Made by a program: the position numbers and the translations under genes. Below the pieces are notes generated by a model. It worked only from the letters and a program-made list of their open reading frames with translations. It was not told the origin of the DNA and made no database searches. Shown here one piece after another: positions 49,182 to 57,462 of a stretch of 64,000 nucleotides of DNA. The stretch covers positions 3,782,001-3,846,000 of the forward strand of contig NZ_CP014015.2 of the NCBI RefSeq assembly GCF_001559075.2, written 5' to 3'. The stretch's first letter is position 1, and each line of letters begins with the position of its first letter. The DNA is from Citrobacter amalonaticus. Its GTDB lineage: Bacteria; Pseudomonadota; Gammaproteobacteria; Enterobacterales; Enterobacteriaceae.

Positions 49182-50101
49182 TATGCTTTCCCCCAATCTT
49201 TGCGCGGATCAAATCCTGACTGTGCCTCTGCCAGTTGCTGCCACAGCGCAGTCGCACGTTCATCCGGTTTCGGCGGCATCACGATCTTCAGCACGACATA
49301 CAAATCACCGGTCTGTTTTTTACTGACCAGACCTTTACCTTTGATGCGTAAACGTTGTCCGGCCTGACTGCCGGGGGGAATGGTGACCAGAATGCTCTCT
49401 TTGAGCGTGGGGACGGCAATCTTTGCGCCCAGCGCGGCTTCCCAAGGGGCGAGCGGCACCACAATTTCCAGATCCTGGTTAACGATATCAAACAGGGGAT
49501 GCGGCGCGATGTGGATCACCAGCCACAAATCGCCATTTGGTCCGCCGTTTTCACCCGGCGTCCCCTGGCCTTTCAGACGAATGCGTTGACCATTGCCGAC
49601 GCCCGCCGGAATTTTTACGTTCAGGGTTTTGGGAATCTCACGTTCAATCATGCCAAACGCATTGTAGACCGGCAGGTTATAGCTAATGGTTCGGCTGTGT
49701 TCAGCGAGCGTTTCTTCAAGAAAAACCGCGACTTCAATTTCAATATCATGTCCACGACTGGCATGGCGCTGGCGCGACTGACGCGCATGCTGACCAAAAA
49801 TAGAGGAGAAGATATCGTCGAAGTCTTCGGCGTTGTAACTCTGACCCTCGCCCTGCTGGAACTGACGGTTGAATTGCGGGTCATTGCGGTGTTGCCAGAG
49901 CTGATCGTATTCAGCGCGTCGCTGCTCATCGCTCAGCACTTCCCAGGCTTCGGCGACCTCTTTAAAGCGGGCTTCGGCATCGGGTTCTTTACTGACATCG
50001 GGATGATATTTGCGGGCCAGTCGGCGGTAAGCGGTCTTGATAGTCTTGAGATCGTCCGTCGGTTTCACGCCCATGATGGCGTAATAATCCTTTAATTCCA
50101 T
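49181..50101 (-). CDS. cbpA: CbpA, DnaJ-like co-chaperone and curved-DNA-binding protein
   Basis: This 306-residue DnaJ homologue works with DnaK and binds curved DNA in stationary phase. The J domain (1-70) has YHPDVSKEPDA with the HPD motif; a short linker follows (QFQQGEGQSYNAEDFDDIF), then two C-terminal substrate-binding barrels (LNVKIPAGVGNGQRIRLKGQG, LVTIPPGSQAGQRLRIKGKGL). The zinc finger of DnaJ is missing, as expected for CbpA. It forms an operon with cbpM and is divergent from scsA. Confidence 0.94.
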   Translation of the reverse strand: MELKDYYAIMGVKPTDDLKTIKTAYRRLARKYHPDVSKEPDAEARFKEVAEAWEVLSDEQRRAEYDQLWQHRNDPQFNRQFQQGEGQSYNAEDFDDIFSSIFGQHARQSRQRHASRGHDIEIEVAVFLEETLAEHSRTISYNLPVYNAFGMIEREIPKTLNVKIPAGVGNGQRIRLKGQGTPGENGGPNGDLWLVIHIAPHPLFDIVNQDLEIVVPLAPWEAALGAKIAVPTLKESILVTIPPGSQAGQRLRIKGKGLVSKKQTGDLYVVLKIVMPPKPDERATALWQQLAEAQSGFDPRKDWGKA

Positions 50102-50282
50102 AGCGTTCTCTCGGGTTAATCAATACAGGCTGAAGGGATCCCATAAAAGGTGTCACCGGTAAGTGTAGGGTAATCCTGTCGAGGATGAATGCCAACCAGC
50201 GAGACAACATAACTTTACAGCCCAGAGGTTGCGTAAAACACGCCAGCCGCTAAGATAACTCGCGTCAATGAGTGAGGGTGTA

Positions 50283-50645
50283 ATGGCGAAACGTCAACGG
50301 ATGGGATGGTGGTTCCTCTGCCTGGCATGTGTCGTGGTGATGGTCTGTACCGCGCAGCGCATGGCGGGCCTGCATGCGTTGCAGATGGAGACAACCGCGA
50401 TCGCGGCGACGGCATCGCCGACGTCCGTGACAGATGAAACGTCCCCCGTGACCCCGTGCGAGCTCAGTGCGAAATCGCTGCTTGCCGCGCCACCGGTCGT
50501 CTTTGAAGGCGCGCTCCTCGCGCTCTGCATACTTCTTGCCTTGTTAACGCCGCTCAGGACGGTACGCTTACCGTTCTTCCCACAACGCGTTATTTCTCCC
50601 CCCAGACTTCGGGTCCATCTCAGATTCTGCGTTTTCCGCGAATGA
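50283..50645 (+). CDS. scsA: ScsA, suppressor of copper sensitivity protein A
   Basis: The 120-residue membrane protein has an N-terminal helix (WWFLCLACVVVMVCTAQRMAG, about 7-27) and a second one (GALLALCILLALLTPL, about 80-95). It is recognised mainly by position: between cbpA and scsB, as in Salmonella. It contains few conserved motifs and its role in copper tolerance and peroxide resistance is not defined at molecular level. The ATG at 50283 has GAGGG just upstream; the ATG at 50268 has none. Confidence 0.8.
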   Translation: MAKRQRMGWWFLCLACVVVMVCTAQRMAGLHALQMETTAIAATASPTSVTDETSPVTPCELSAKSLLAAPPVVFEGALLALCILLALLTPLRTVRLPFFPQRVISPPRLRVHLRFCVFRE

Positions 50646-50693
50646 CAGACCGGCTGTTTCGTACAGTAAGTTAATCATTCATGGAGAAAAATT

Positions 50694-52574
50694 ATGATGT
50701 ATGCCTTCAGGCAGGGACTGATCTGCCTGTTATTACTCTGGCTGCCCACATCGTGGGCGGCAGAGAGCGGCTGGCTGCGTTCCCCGGAGAACGACCATGC
50801 CAGCGTGCGACTGCGCGCCGATACGTCAGCACAGGGGGAAACCCGTCTGCTGATCGACGTCAAACTGGAAAACGGCTGGAAGACGTACTGGCGCTCGCCG
50901 GGGGAAGGCGGCGTTGCGCCTGCCATCGCCTGGCAAGGAGAGATGCCAGCGGTGGACTGGTTCTGGCCGACACCGGCCCGTTTTGACGTCGCCGGTATTA
51001 CCACCCAGGGCTATCACCAACAGGTCACGTTTCCGCTGACCGTCCGGGGAGACACTCCCGAGCGCATTGCCGGTGTGCTTACGCTCTCTACCTGTAGCAA
51101 CGTGTGTTTGCTGACCGACTACCCGTTTTCGCTCACGGCCTCTCAACAGGATGCCGGATTTGCACATGATTATGCTCAGGCGATGGGACGCGTGCCCCTG
51201 GCGCAAGGTCTGACGCAAACCCTGATCGCCGGTGCGCGTGACGGCGAGTTGGTGATCGAGGCGCAGCGCCGCGGTGGCTGGACCGCACCCGCGCTGTTCC
51301 TCGATAGCGTAGAGGACTCGGATTTTGCTAAACCCTTGATCCGGGTCGATGGCGAAAAACTTCACGCGACGGTGCCGGTTCACGATAGCTGGGGGGAAGG
51401 GGCGCCGAATCTGCGCGGCAAATCGCTCACGTTGGTGCTGGCGGATAACGGTGTGGCGCAGGAGAGCCAGCTTACCGTTGGTGATGCACCGGCGGCGGAT
51501 ACCGCCGGGTTGCCGCTCTGGCAGGTGGTCCTTATGGCGCTGGCGGGCGGACTGATCCTCAACCTGATGCCTTGCGTATTGCCGGTGCTGGGGATGAAGC
51601 TGGGTTCGATTTTGCTCGTTGAGGAGAAAAACCGCCAACAGATACGACGGCAGTTCCTCGCGTCGGTCGGCGGGATTTTGATCTCCTTCATGGCGCTGGC
51701 ATTACTGATGACCGTACTACGACTGAGCAATCAGGCGCTGGGCTGGGGTATCCAGTTCCAGAATCCGTGGTTTATTGGTGCGATGGTGCTGGTGATGCTG
51801 ACCTTCAGCGCCAGTCTGTTCGGCCTGTTTGAATTTCGCTTGCCGTCATCAATGACCACCCGACTGGCGACTTACGGCGGCAACGGTCTGGCAGGGCATT
51901 TCTGGCAAGGCGCATTCGCCACGCTGCTGGCAACACCGTGCAGTGCGCCGTTTCTCGGCACGGCCGTGGCGGTGGCGCTGACGGCATCGCTGCCCGTGCT
52001 ATGGGGGCTTTTCTTCGCGCTCGGCGTCGGGATGAGCCTGCCGTGGTTGCTGGTCGCACTGCGTCCGGGTCTGGCGCTTCGTCTGCCGCGACCGGGACGC
52101 TGGATGAACGGACTGCGACGCCTGCTCGGCTTAATGATGCTCGGTTCGGCCCTCTGGCTGGCAACGCTGCTTCTGCCTCATCTGGGTTTTACCCCTCAGA
52201 GTGCGGCGAAAGAGAGTGTCCGCTGGCAGCCGCTGAGCGAGCAGGCGATCGCTGACGCGCTTGCGCAGCATAAGCGCGTATTTATCGATGTGACCGCCGA
52301 CTGGTGCATTACCTGCAAGGTCAATAAATATAACGTGCTGAACACCGACGCGGTGCAGACGGCGCTACAGCAACCGGATGTGGTGGCTCTGCGCGGCGAC
52401 TGGACATTGCGGTCTGATGACATTACGGCATTTCTGAAATCACGCGGCCAGGTTGCCGTTCCATATAACCAAATTTATGGCCCGGGCTTACCGAAAGGTC
52501 AGGCGCTGCCAACGTTATTAACGCGCGACGGTCTGTTAGAAACGCTGGCTGAAGCGAAAGGAGAAACGCCATGA
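50694..52574 (+). CDS. scsB: ScsB, DsbD-like thiol:disulfide transporter
   Basis: This 626-residue inner membrane protein moves reducing power from cytoplasmic thioredoxin to periplasmic ScsC. It has a signal peptide (ending SWAAE), a periplasmic domain with LSTCSNVCLLTDYPF (about 125-139), an eight-helix DsbD-type core with the paired cysteines NLMPCVLPVLGMK and ATPCSAPFLGT, and a C-terminal thioredoxin domain with DWCITCK (about residues 535-541). GGAG precedes two adjacent ATG codons. It overlaps scsC by 4 bases. Confidence 0.92.
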   Translation: MMYAFRQGLICLLLLWLPTSWAAESGWLRSPENDHASVRLRADTSAQGETRLLIDVKLENGWKTYWRSPGEGGVAPAIAWQGEMPAVDWFWPTPARFDVAGITTQGYHQQVTFPLTVRGDTPERIAGVLTLSTCSNVCLLTDYPFSLTASQQDAGFAHDYAQAMGRVPLAQGLTQTLIAGARDGELVIEAQRRGGWTAPALFLDSVEDSDFAKPLIRVDGEKLHATVPVHDSWGEGAPNLRGKSLTLVLADNGVAQESQLTVGDAPAADTAGLPLWQVVLMALAGGLILNLMPCVLPVLGMKLGSILLVEEKNRQQIRRQFLASVGGILISFMALALLMTVLRLSNQALGWGIQFQNPWFIGAMVLVMLTFSASLFGLFEFRLPSSMTTRLATYGGNGLAGHFWQGAFATLLATPCSAPFLGTAVAVALTASLPVLWGLFFALGVGMSLPWLLVALRPGLALRLPRPGRWMNGLRRLLGLMMLGSALWLATLLLPHLGFTPQSAAKESVRWQPLSEQAIADALAQHKRVFIDVTADWCITCKVNKYNVLNTDAVQTALQQPDVVALRGDWTLRSDDITAFLKSRGQVAVPYNQIYGPGLPKGQALPTLLTRDGLLETLAEAKGETP

Positions 52575-53194
52575 AATCCCTGATCATCCTGTTATTTACC
52601 CTGTTCAGCGCGTTCAGCCACGCCAAAGAAGCCGCGCCGTTTACCCCGGAGCAGGAAAAACAGATTGAAGCCCTCATTCAGGAGGCGTTGTTTAACGATC
52701 CGGCCAGTCCGCGCATTGGCGCAAAACAGGCAAAACTGACGCTGGTGAATTTTACCGATTACAACTGTCCGTACTGCAAACAGCTTGATCCGCTGCTGGA
52801 GAAACTGGTGGCGAAATACCCGGACGTGGCGGTGATTATCAAACCGCTGCCGTTTAAAGGCGAAAGCTCGGTGCTGTCTGCGCGGACGGCGCTCACCACC
52901 TGGCGCGAGCATCCACAGCAGTTCCTCGCGCTGCATGAAAAGCTGATGCAAAAGAGGGGGTATCACACTGACGTCAGCATTAAGCAGGCGCAGCAAAAAT
53001 CGGCTGCCAGTCCGGTCATACTGGATGAAAAAAGCAATGAAACGCTGAGCACCAATCTGCAACTGGCGCGACTCGTTGGCGTTCAGGGAACGCCGGCGAC
53101 GATCGTTGGCGATGAACTGATCCCCGGTGCTGTCTCCTGGGAAGTCCTTGAGGAGATCGTCAAAGAAAAACTGGCGGTGGCAAATGGTCAGTAA
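52571..53194 (+). CDS. scsC: ScsC, periplasmic DsbA/DsbG-like thiol oxidoreductase
   Basis: The 207-residue protein has a signal peptide (about 1-18, FSAFSHAKE) and a thioredoxin fold with NFTDYNCPYCKQLD (Cys66 and Cys69) and the cis-proline segment VGVQGTPATIVGDEL. The N-terminal EEALIQ-type helix before the fold could mediate oligomerisation, as known for the trimeric Proteus ScsC. It is kept reduced by ScsB and acts as isomerase or protectant of periplasmic thiols under copper stress. Confidence 0.92.
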   Translation: MKSLIILLFTLFSAFSHAKEAAPFTPEQEKQIEALIQEALFNDPASPRIGAKQAKLTLVNFTDYNCPYCKQLDPLLEKLVAKYPDVAVIIKPLPFKGESSVLSARTALTTWREHPQQFLALHEKLMQKRGYHTDVSIKQAQQKSAASPVILDEKSNETLSTNLQLARLVGVQGTPATIVGDELIPGAVSWEVLEEIVKEKLAVANGQ

Positions 53195-53690
53195 GTTGCG
53201 GCGTTGGCTGCCTGAAGGTGTGATTTTTCTGCTCCTGCTGGCTGGTGGAATGTGGCTGATGGATGCCTGGCGCGCGCCACAGGCACCGACGGCTTTCGAC
53301 AGTACACCGCTTTATACGCTGGATGGCGAACGGGTGACGCTGGCGGCATTAAGTGAGGAAGAGCCGCTACTCATCTATTTCTGGGCCACCTGGTGTGGCG
53401 TTTGCCGCTATACCACACCGGACGTTGCCCGCTTGCAGGCGCAAGGGAAGAATGTGCTGACCATTGCGCTGCGTTCGGGAGATGAACAGACGCTCACGCG
53501 CTGGCTGGCGCGCAAAGGGATCTCTTTTCCCGTGGTCAACGATGCCAGTGGTGCCCTTTCCCGCAGTTGGGATATCAGCGTCACCCCCACGCTGATCGTG
53601 GTATCAAAAGGGCAGGTGGTTTCCACTACCAGCGGCTGGACCAGCTACTGGGGAATGCTCCTGCGGCTAGGGTGGGCGAAAATCAGTTGA
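53184..53690 (+). CDS. scsD: ScsD, membrane-anchored thioredoxin-like protein
   Basis: The 168-residue protein has one N-terminal membrane anchor (VIFLLLLAGGMWLMDAW, about 13-29) and a TlpA-type thioredoxin domain with FWATWCGVCRYTTPDV (Cys71 and Cys74). ISVTPTLIVVSKG carries the cis-proline. The ATG at 53184 overlaps the scsC end by 11 bases. It completes the scs operon; its partner is not known. Confidence 0.9.
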   Translation: MVSKLRRWLPEGVIFLLLLAGGMWLMDAWRAPQAPTAFDSTPLYTLDGERVTLAALSEEEPLLIYFWATWCGVCRYTTPDVARLQAQGKNVLTIALRSGDEQTLTRWLARKGISFPVVNDASGALSRSWDISVTPTLIVVSKGQVVSTTSGWTSYWGMLLRLGWAKIS

Positions 53691-53693
53691 GTC

Positions 53694-53718
53694 AAAACCG
53701 GGGAAACCCGGTTTTTTT
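53694..53718 (+). terminator. Rho-independent terminator of the scs operon
   Basis: AAAACCGGG (53694-53702), loop GAAA, CCCGGTTTT (53707-53715) and more T residues form a textbook terminator 4 bases after the scsD stop. Confidence 0.9.
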
Positions 53719-53881
53719 ACACCATGAAATAGCCGTAACAATATACGATTCAAATATTAAGGCGAAAAGTAAACGGGGCTGAATCTATATTTTCGCGGTT
53801 TTTATTATTGCAAATGACGAGGAGTGATGGCATATCATGTAGCGATATAACGATGTTAATGCTTACAGGGATTATAAAGAA

Positions 53882-54634
53882 ATGCGCAAGGGTAAAATTA
53901 TTATTGCATCAATGATGGTGCTTTGTGTCCTTATTTTTCTGATTGCGATCGCCTGGTTTATGCTTTTTCAGGGGGAAATGACGGAGCCGACGGCAGAAGA
54001 AAAAAATGCCGCTGTTTTACAGGCGGCGGGCTTACTTAAGACGGATTCTCAGGATAAAAAATCGCGAGATAACCTGTATCAGCGTTCGATTATCGTGCGC
54101 ACAGTAAATCTGGATTCCGGCGAGTGGGTGACGGATAAAACGGCCGCACAGAGATGTAAAAAACTCACTCCAGAGCAGGACCCTGCACAGATTCGTCAGC
54201 GCTGTTCGCTGGCGGAAGTTTACCTGGTAAAAGATAAGTATAATAAGATTCAGCAGGTTATCATTCCTGTTTCGGGCAAAGGGGCGAAATCGATGATGCA
54301 CGCATTTCTCTCTTTGGGACTGGACGGCCGTACGGTGAACAATCTGTATTATTATCAGCAGCGAGAGACGCCATTTCTGGGGGCCAGAGTGAAAGATGAA
54401 AACTGGCGTCAACAATGGCCGGGGAAAAAAGTGGCTGATGATAATGGAACGCCGGCGTTGAAAATAGTTCAGGAGACATCAGGGAAGCATAATGAATATA
54501 CCGTTGATGGTATTTCTGGTGCGACGCTGACGTCAACGGGCGTTGAGAAGAGTATTAACTACTGGATCAGCGAGCAGGGTTATGGCCCATTTTTGCAGCG
54601 ACTGAAACAAGACCCGGAGATGTTGTATCGCTGA
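53882..54634 (+). CDS. Orphan NqrC/RnfG-like FMN-binding protein
   Basis: This 250-residue protein has one N-terminal helix (IIIASMMVLCVLIFLIAIAWFML, about 6-28) and a periplasmic FMN-binding domain. DGISGATLTSTGVEKSINYW (about 217-236) is the S-G-A-T-x-T motif where FMN is attached to threonine by ApbE in NqrC and RnfG. NAAVLQAAGLL near residue 43 is also NqrC-like, and the length fits NqrC (about 258). No other nqr genes are nearby. It stands alone between scs and the iron uptake operon and may receive electrons from another membrane protein such as YccM. Confidence 0.83.
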   Translation: MRKGKIIIASMMVLCVLIFLIAIAWFMLFQGEMTEPTAEEKNAAVLQAAGLLKTDSQDKKSRDNLYQRSIIVRTVNLDSGEWVTDKTAAQRCKKLTPEQDPAQIRQRCSLAEVYLVKDKYNKIQQVIIPVSGKGAKSMMHAFLSLGLDGRTVNNLYYYQQRETPFLGARVKDENWRQQWPGKKVADDNGTPALKIVQETSGKHNEYTVDGISGATLTSTGVEKSINYWISEQGYGPFLQRLKQDPEMLYR

Positions 54635-54855
54635 ATGATGTGCGCCTGCGGATAATTTACTTTAAGCCAGTAGGCGCAGTATCATTAATTTTTTGCGGAT
54701 TTACGCAACGTCGTCATTCAATTCCTGACGGTAGGGCGGTGTATTACCCGCCGTCAGATTTCGCCCTCCATCACATATCGATGAAATAAATTTACATAAG
54801 TTGTCACCCGTTGACATTTTTATGATCCAGGTCATGTACAACGTCAGCAAAAATC
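54635..54855. other. Gap upstream of the iron uptake operon
   Basis: About 220 bases with an inverted repeat (CTGACGG at 54725-54731 and CCGTCAG at 54751-54757) and a TTGACA (54811-54816) that could be a -35 element for the operon. No gene seen. Confidence 0.45.
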
Positions 54856-54874
54856 GATAATGATAATAATTATC
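54856..54874. promoter_or_regulatory. Fur box of the fetMP operon
   Basis: GATAATGATAATAATTATC matches the 19-base consensus GATAATGATAATCATTATC at 18 of 19 positions (A for C at position 13). It lies 25 bases upstream of the chosen fetM start and 40 bases downstream of a TTGACA, so Fur-Fe(II) should block the promoter when iron is plentiful. Confidence 0.92.
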
Positions 54875-54898
54875 ATTTGTGTTCTTTTGGTGCGTATC

Positions 54899-56839
54899 GT
54901 GCGTAAGTTTTGCCTCTCACTGCTGGTGACTCTCTTCAGTCTGCTCATAAGCGTTAGCGTATGGGCCGCGACAAACTATGCTCCGTTTATTGAAGATATT
55001 GAGCAACGTCTTGATAAAACAGCAGAACTTTATTCTCAGCAGCAAACCGATGAGGCGCGCCGTACGGTACAAATGGCCTACTTTGAGGTGTTCGAAAATC
55101 TCGAAGGTCCCATCCGCATTAACATTTCCGCCAGTAAAAGTTACGAAATGGAGAGCGCCTTCGGTGAAATCCGGCGGATGATTGGCGAGAAAAAACCGCT
55201 CGCTGATGTGCAGTCGAGAATCGACTGGTTGAAAGCCTCGCTGCGCGAGGTTGAACCGGTGCTGGATGGCGGGCACCGACTGGTGGCGGAAGAGCAGCAC
55301 AGCGCGCTCACCCGAGCGGATATCGCTGTCCACTGGCAAGAGAGCTTCCGTATTATCGACGATCTGCTGGCCCAGGCGGTGAATGACTATCAGGCCGGGA
55401 ACTACGCTACGGCCAGTCAGCACGTTCAGCAGGCGCACTATCAGGGATTCAAAAACTCTGAGATGGAAATGTCGGTCAGGCAGAATCGTTCGGCCAAAGA
55501 TGCCGCCGCCATCAATCAACAGTTTTCCGCGCTGATTGCCCTTGCCGCCCAACCGGATCGCCTCAACGACGTCTCTTATCAGGTCACCACGCTGTTACAG
55601 GATATCGAGGATATTCTGCCTGGCTTACCGACGACCCGCGACGATCAGCAGATTGCGGCTCCACAAACTGCGGACAACGCTCCGGCGGTGGAGGAGGGGA
55701 GTTCGCGCACGAACTGGGGTGAAGTGGCCAGTGGAATCAATCAGAGCATTCAGGACGCCATTGCACGTTATCAACGCGGCGAGGCGCAGAATGCCATTCT
55801 GGATGTTCAGGACAGCTATTTCGATCGCTTCGAAGCCAGCGGCATGGAAAACAAAATCGGCTCCCGTGATTCGGCGTTCAAAACCACGCTGGAAGCCTAC
55901 TTCACCCGTCTGGTCAGCTTGATGAAGGCCGGTCAGCCGGCAGAAAGACTCCAGTCAGAAGCGAGCGCGCTCGAGCAGGATCTGCAAAAAGCGGTGACGA
56001 TGCTTGGCGAAGGAGAAGAGACGCAGTGGAGCCTGCTGCTTTACAGCCTGATGATCATTGTTCGTGAAGGGCTGGAAGCCCTGCTGATCGTGGCGGCGAT
56101 TGTCGCCTACATGGTGAAAAACAATCATCAGGATAAGCTGCCGCTGATTCGCCAGTCGGTAATCGTCGCCCTGGTCGCCAGCGTGATCACCGCCGTGATT
56201 TTCCAGTTGCTGTTCACCAACTCAGGCGCCAGCCGGGAACTGCTGGAAGGCATCACGATGTTGATTGCGGTCGTGATGCTGTTCTTCATGAGCTACTGGC
56301 TGCTGTCTAAAGTGGAAGCCCGACACTGGAAGGCCTGGCTGGAAGGCAAGCTGTCTCACTCGCTGACGAAAGGGTCGCTGGTGGGGCTGTGGCTGACCAG
56401 TTTCCTCGCGGTCTATCGCGAAGGTGCCGAAACGGTTCTGTTCTACTACGCCCTGATCGGCGATGCCAAAGATGTCGCCGGACACATGGCGATTGGCGCG
56501 GGCTTTGTTATTGGCTGTGTCGTGTTACTGGCGGCGTGGCTGGTCATGCGTTATTCGGTGGTGCGTTTGCCGCTGAAACCCTTCTTTATGTTTACCGGCA
56601 GTTTCATGTACCTGATGGCCTTCGTGTTTGCGGGCAAAGGCGTGCTGGAACTGGTGGAAGGCAAACTGTTCCAGCCAACGTTGATTAACGGCTTCACGGA
56701 AATCAGCTGGCTGGGGATTTATCCCTATGTGGAAACGCTGTTACCGCAGGCAGTATTGCTGCTCGCTGCGCTGCTTGCGCTGTGGGTAATGCGGCGAAAA
56801 AGCGCCGTTCCCGGGGAAACAATAAAAAACACTCTGTAG
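54899..56839 (+). CDS. fetM: FetM, FTR1-family iron permease
   Basis: The 646-residue protein has a signal peptide (VSVWAA near residue 25), a large helical periplasmic domain (about 30-375) with four related blocks ending in Y-F-D/E-x-F-E (AYFEVFENLEG, YQGFKNSEME, SYFDRFEASGMENKIG), then seven membrane helices. The two FTR1 iron-binding motifs are VREGLEALLIV (about 389) and YREGAETVLFY (about 506). It transports ferric or ferrous iron across the inner membrane with FetP. GTG at 54899 is used with a weak GGTG; GTG at 54890 is an alternative, and the ATG inside the Fur box cannot be a start. Confidence 0.9.
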   Translation: MRKFCLSLLVTLFSLLISVSVWAATNYAPFIEDIEQRLDKTAELYSQQQTDEARRTVQMAYFEVFENLEGPIRINISASKSYEMESAFGEIRRMIGEKKPLADVQSRIDWLKASLREVEPVLDGGHRLVAEEQHSALTRADIAVHWQESFRIIDDLLAQAVNDYQAGNYATASQHVQQAHYQGFKNSEMEMSVRQNRSAKDAAAINQQFSALIALAAQPDRLNDVSYQVTTLLQDIEDILPGLPTTRDDQQIAAPQTADNAPAVEEGSSRTNWGEVASGINQSIQDAIARYQRGEAQNAILDVQDSYFDRFEASGMENKIGSRDSAFKTTLEAYFTRLVSLMKAGQPAERLQSEASALEQDLQKAVTMLGEGEETQWSLLLYSLMIIVREGLEALLIVAAIVAYMVKNNHQDKLPLIRQSVIVALVASVITAVIFQLLFTNSGASRELLEGITMLIAVVMLFFMSYWLLSKVEARHWKAWLEGKLSHSLTKGSLVGLWLTSFLAVYREGAETVLFYYALIGDAKDVAGHMAIGAGFVIGCVVLLAAWLVMRYSVVRLPLKPFFMFTGSFMYLMAFVFAGKGVLELVEGKLFQPTLINGFTEISWLGIYPYVETLLPQAVLLLAALLALWVMRRKSAVPGETIKNTL

Positions 56840-56868
56840 TTGTGATTTTAGACGAGAGGATATGTCTG

Positions 56869-57396
56869 ATGACCATGAAGAAAACCCTGATTGCCAGCGC
56901 AGTGATGGCCGGAATTTTCACCGCACCGGCAGCGTTCGCCTTTAAAGAGTACCCGGCGGGCGAGCCTGTCGTGATGAATGAAATGGAGCTGGCCGCCGTT
57001 TACCTGCAGCCAATTGATATGGAACCGCGCGGCATGGGCTTACCGGCAGCCAAAGCCGATATTCACCTTGAGGCGGATATTCACGCGGTCGAAGGCAGTA
57101 AAAACGGCTTTGGCGCAGGTGAGTGGATCCCGTATCTGACCATCAGCTACACCCTGGTCAACAGCGATACCGGTGAAAAACAAGAAGGGACGTTTATGCC
57201 GATGGTCGCCAGCGATGGCCCTCACTATGGCGCGAACGTCAAGATGATGGGCGTGGGCAACTACAAAGTGACTTACCACATTGAACCGCCGTCAAAAGCG
57301 GGGATGCACCGTCACACCGACAGTGACACTGGCGTCGGTCGCTGGTGGAAACCGTTTGATGTGAGCTACGAATTTAAATACGTCGGTCTGAACTAA
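56869..57396 (+). CDS. fetP: FetP, P19-type periplasmic iron/copper-binding protein
   Basis: This 175-residue periplasmic protein has a signal peptide (ending PAAFAFKEY). The P19/Tp34 family metal ligands are visible: VVMNEMELAAVYLQPIDME, KADIHLEADIHAVE (His pair), PHYGANVKMMG (His and Met) and AGMHRHTDSDTG (His). The family binds copper and iron and hands iron to FTR1. The ATG at 56869 has AGAGGA 10 bases ahead. It follows fetM by 29 bases. Confidence 0.92.
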   Translation: MTMKKTLIASAVMAGIFTAPAAFAFKEYPAGEPVVMNEMELAAVYLQPIDMEPRGMGLPAAKADIHLEADIHAVEGSKNGFGAGEWIPYLTISYTLVNSDTGEKQEGTFMPMVASDGPHYGANVKMMGVGNYKVTYHIEPPSKAGMHRHTDSDTGVGRWWKPFDVSYEFKYVGLN

Positions 57397-57462
57397 GAAA
57401 ACCGATGCGCCGGGATGCTAACTCATCCCGGCCGAGTCAATCCGCTGTTCTGAGTCGATGTC

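Noticed and set aside
49355..50095. 246-codon open frame opposite cbpA
   Set aside because: Antisense shadow of the well-supported cbpA gene; no family features.
50826..51638. 270-codon open frame opposite scsB
   Set aside because: It has no recognisable motif or ribosome binding site, and the opposite strand encodes a clear DsbD-type protein. GC-rich codon use creates such mirror frames.
54860..54898. ATG start for fetM at 54860
   Set aside because: This ATG is part of the Fur box itself and would give an N-terminus MIIIIICVLL ahead of a normal signal peptide. A downstream GTG is more likely.
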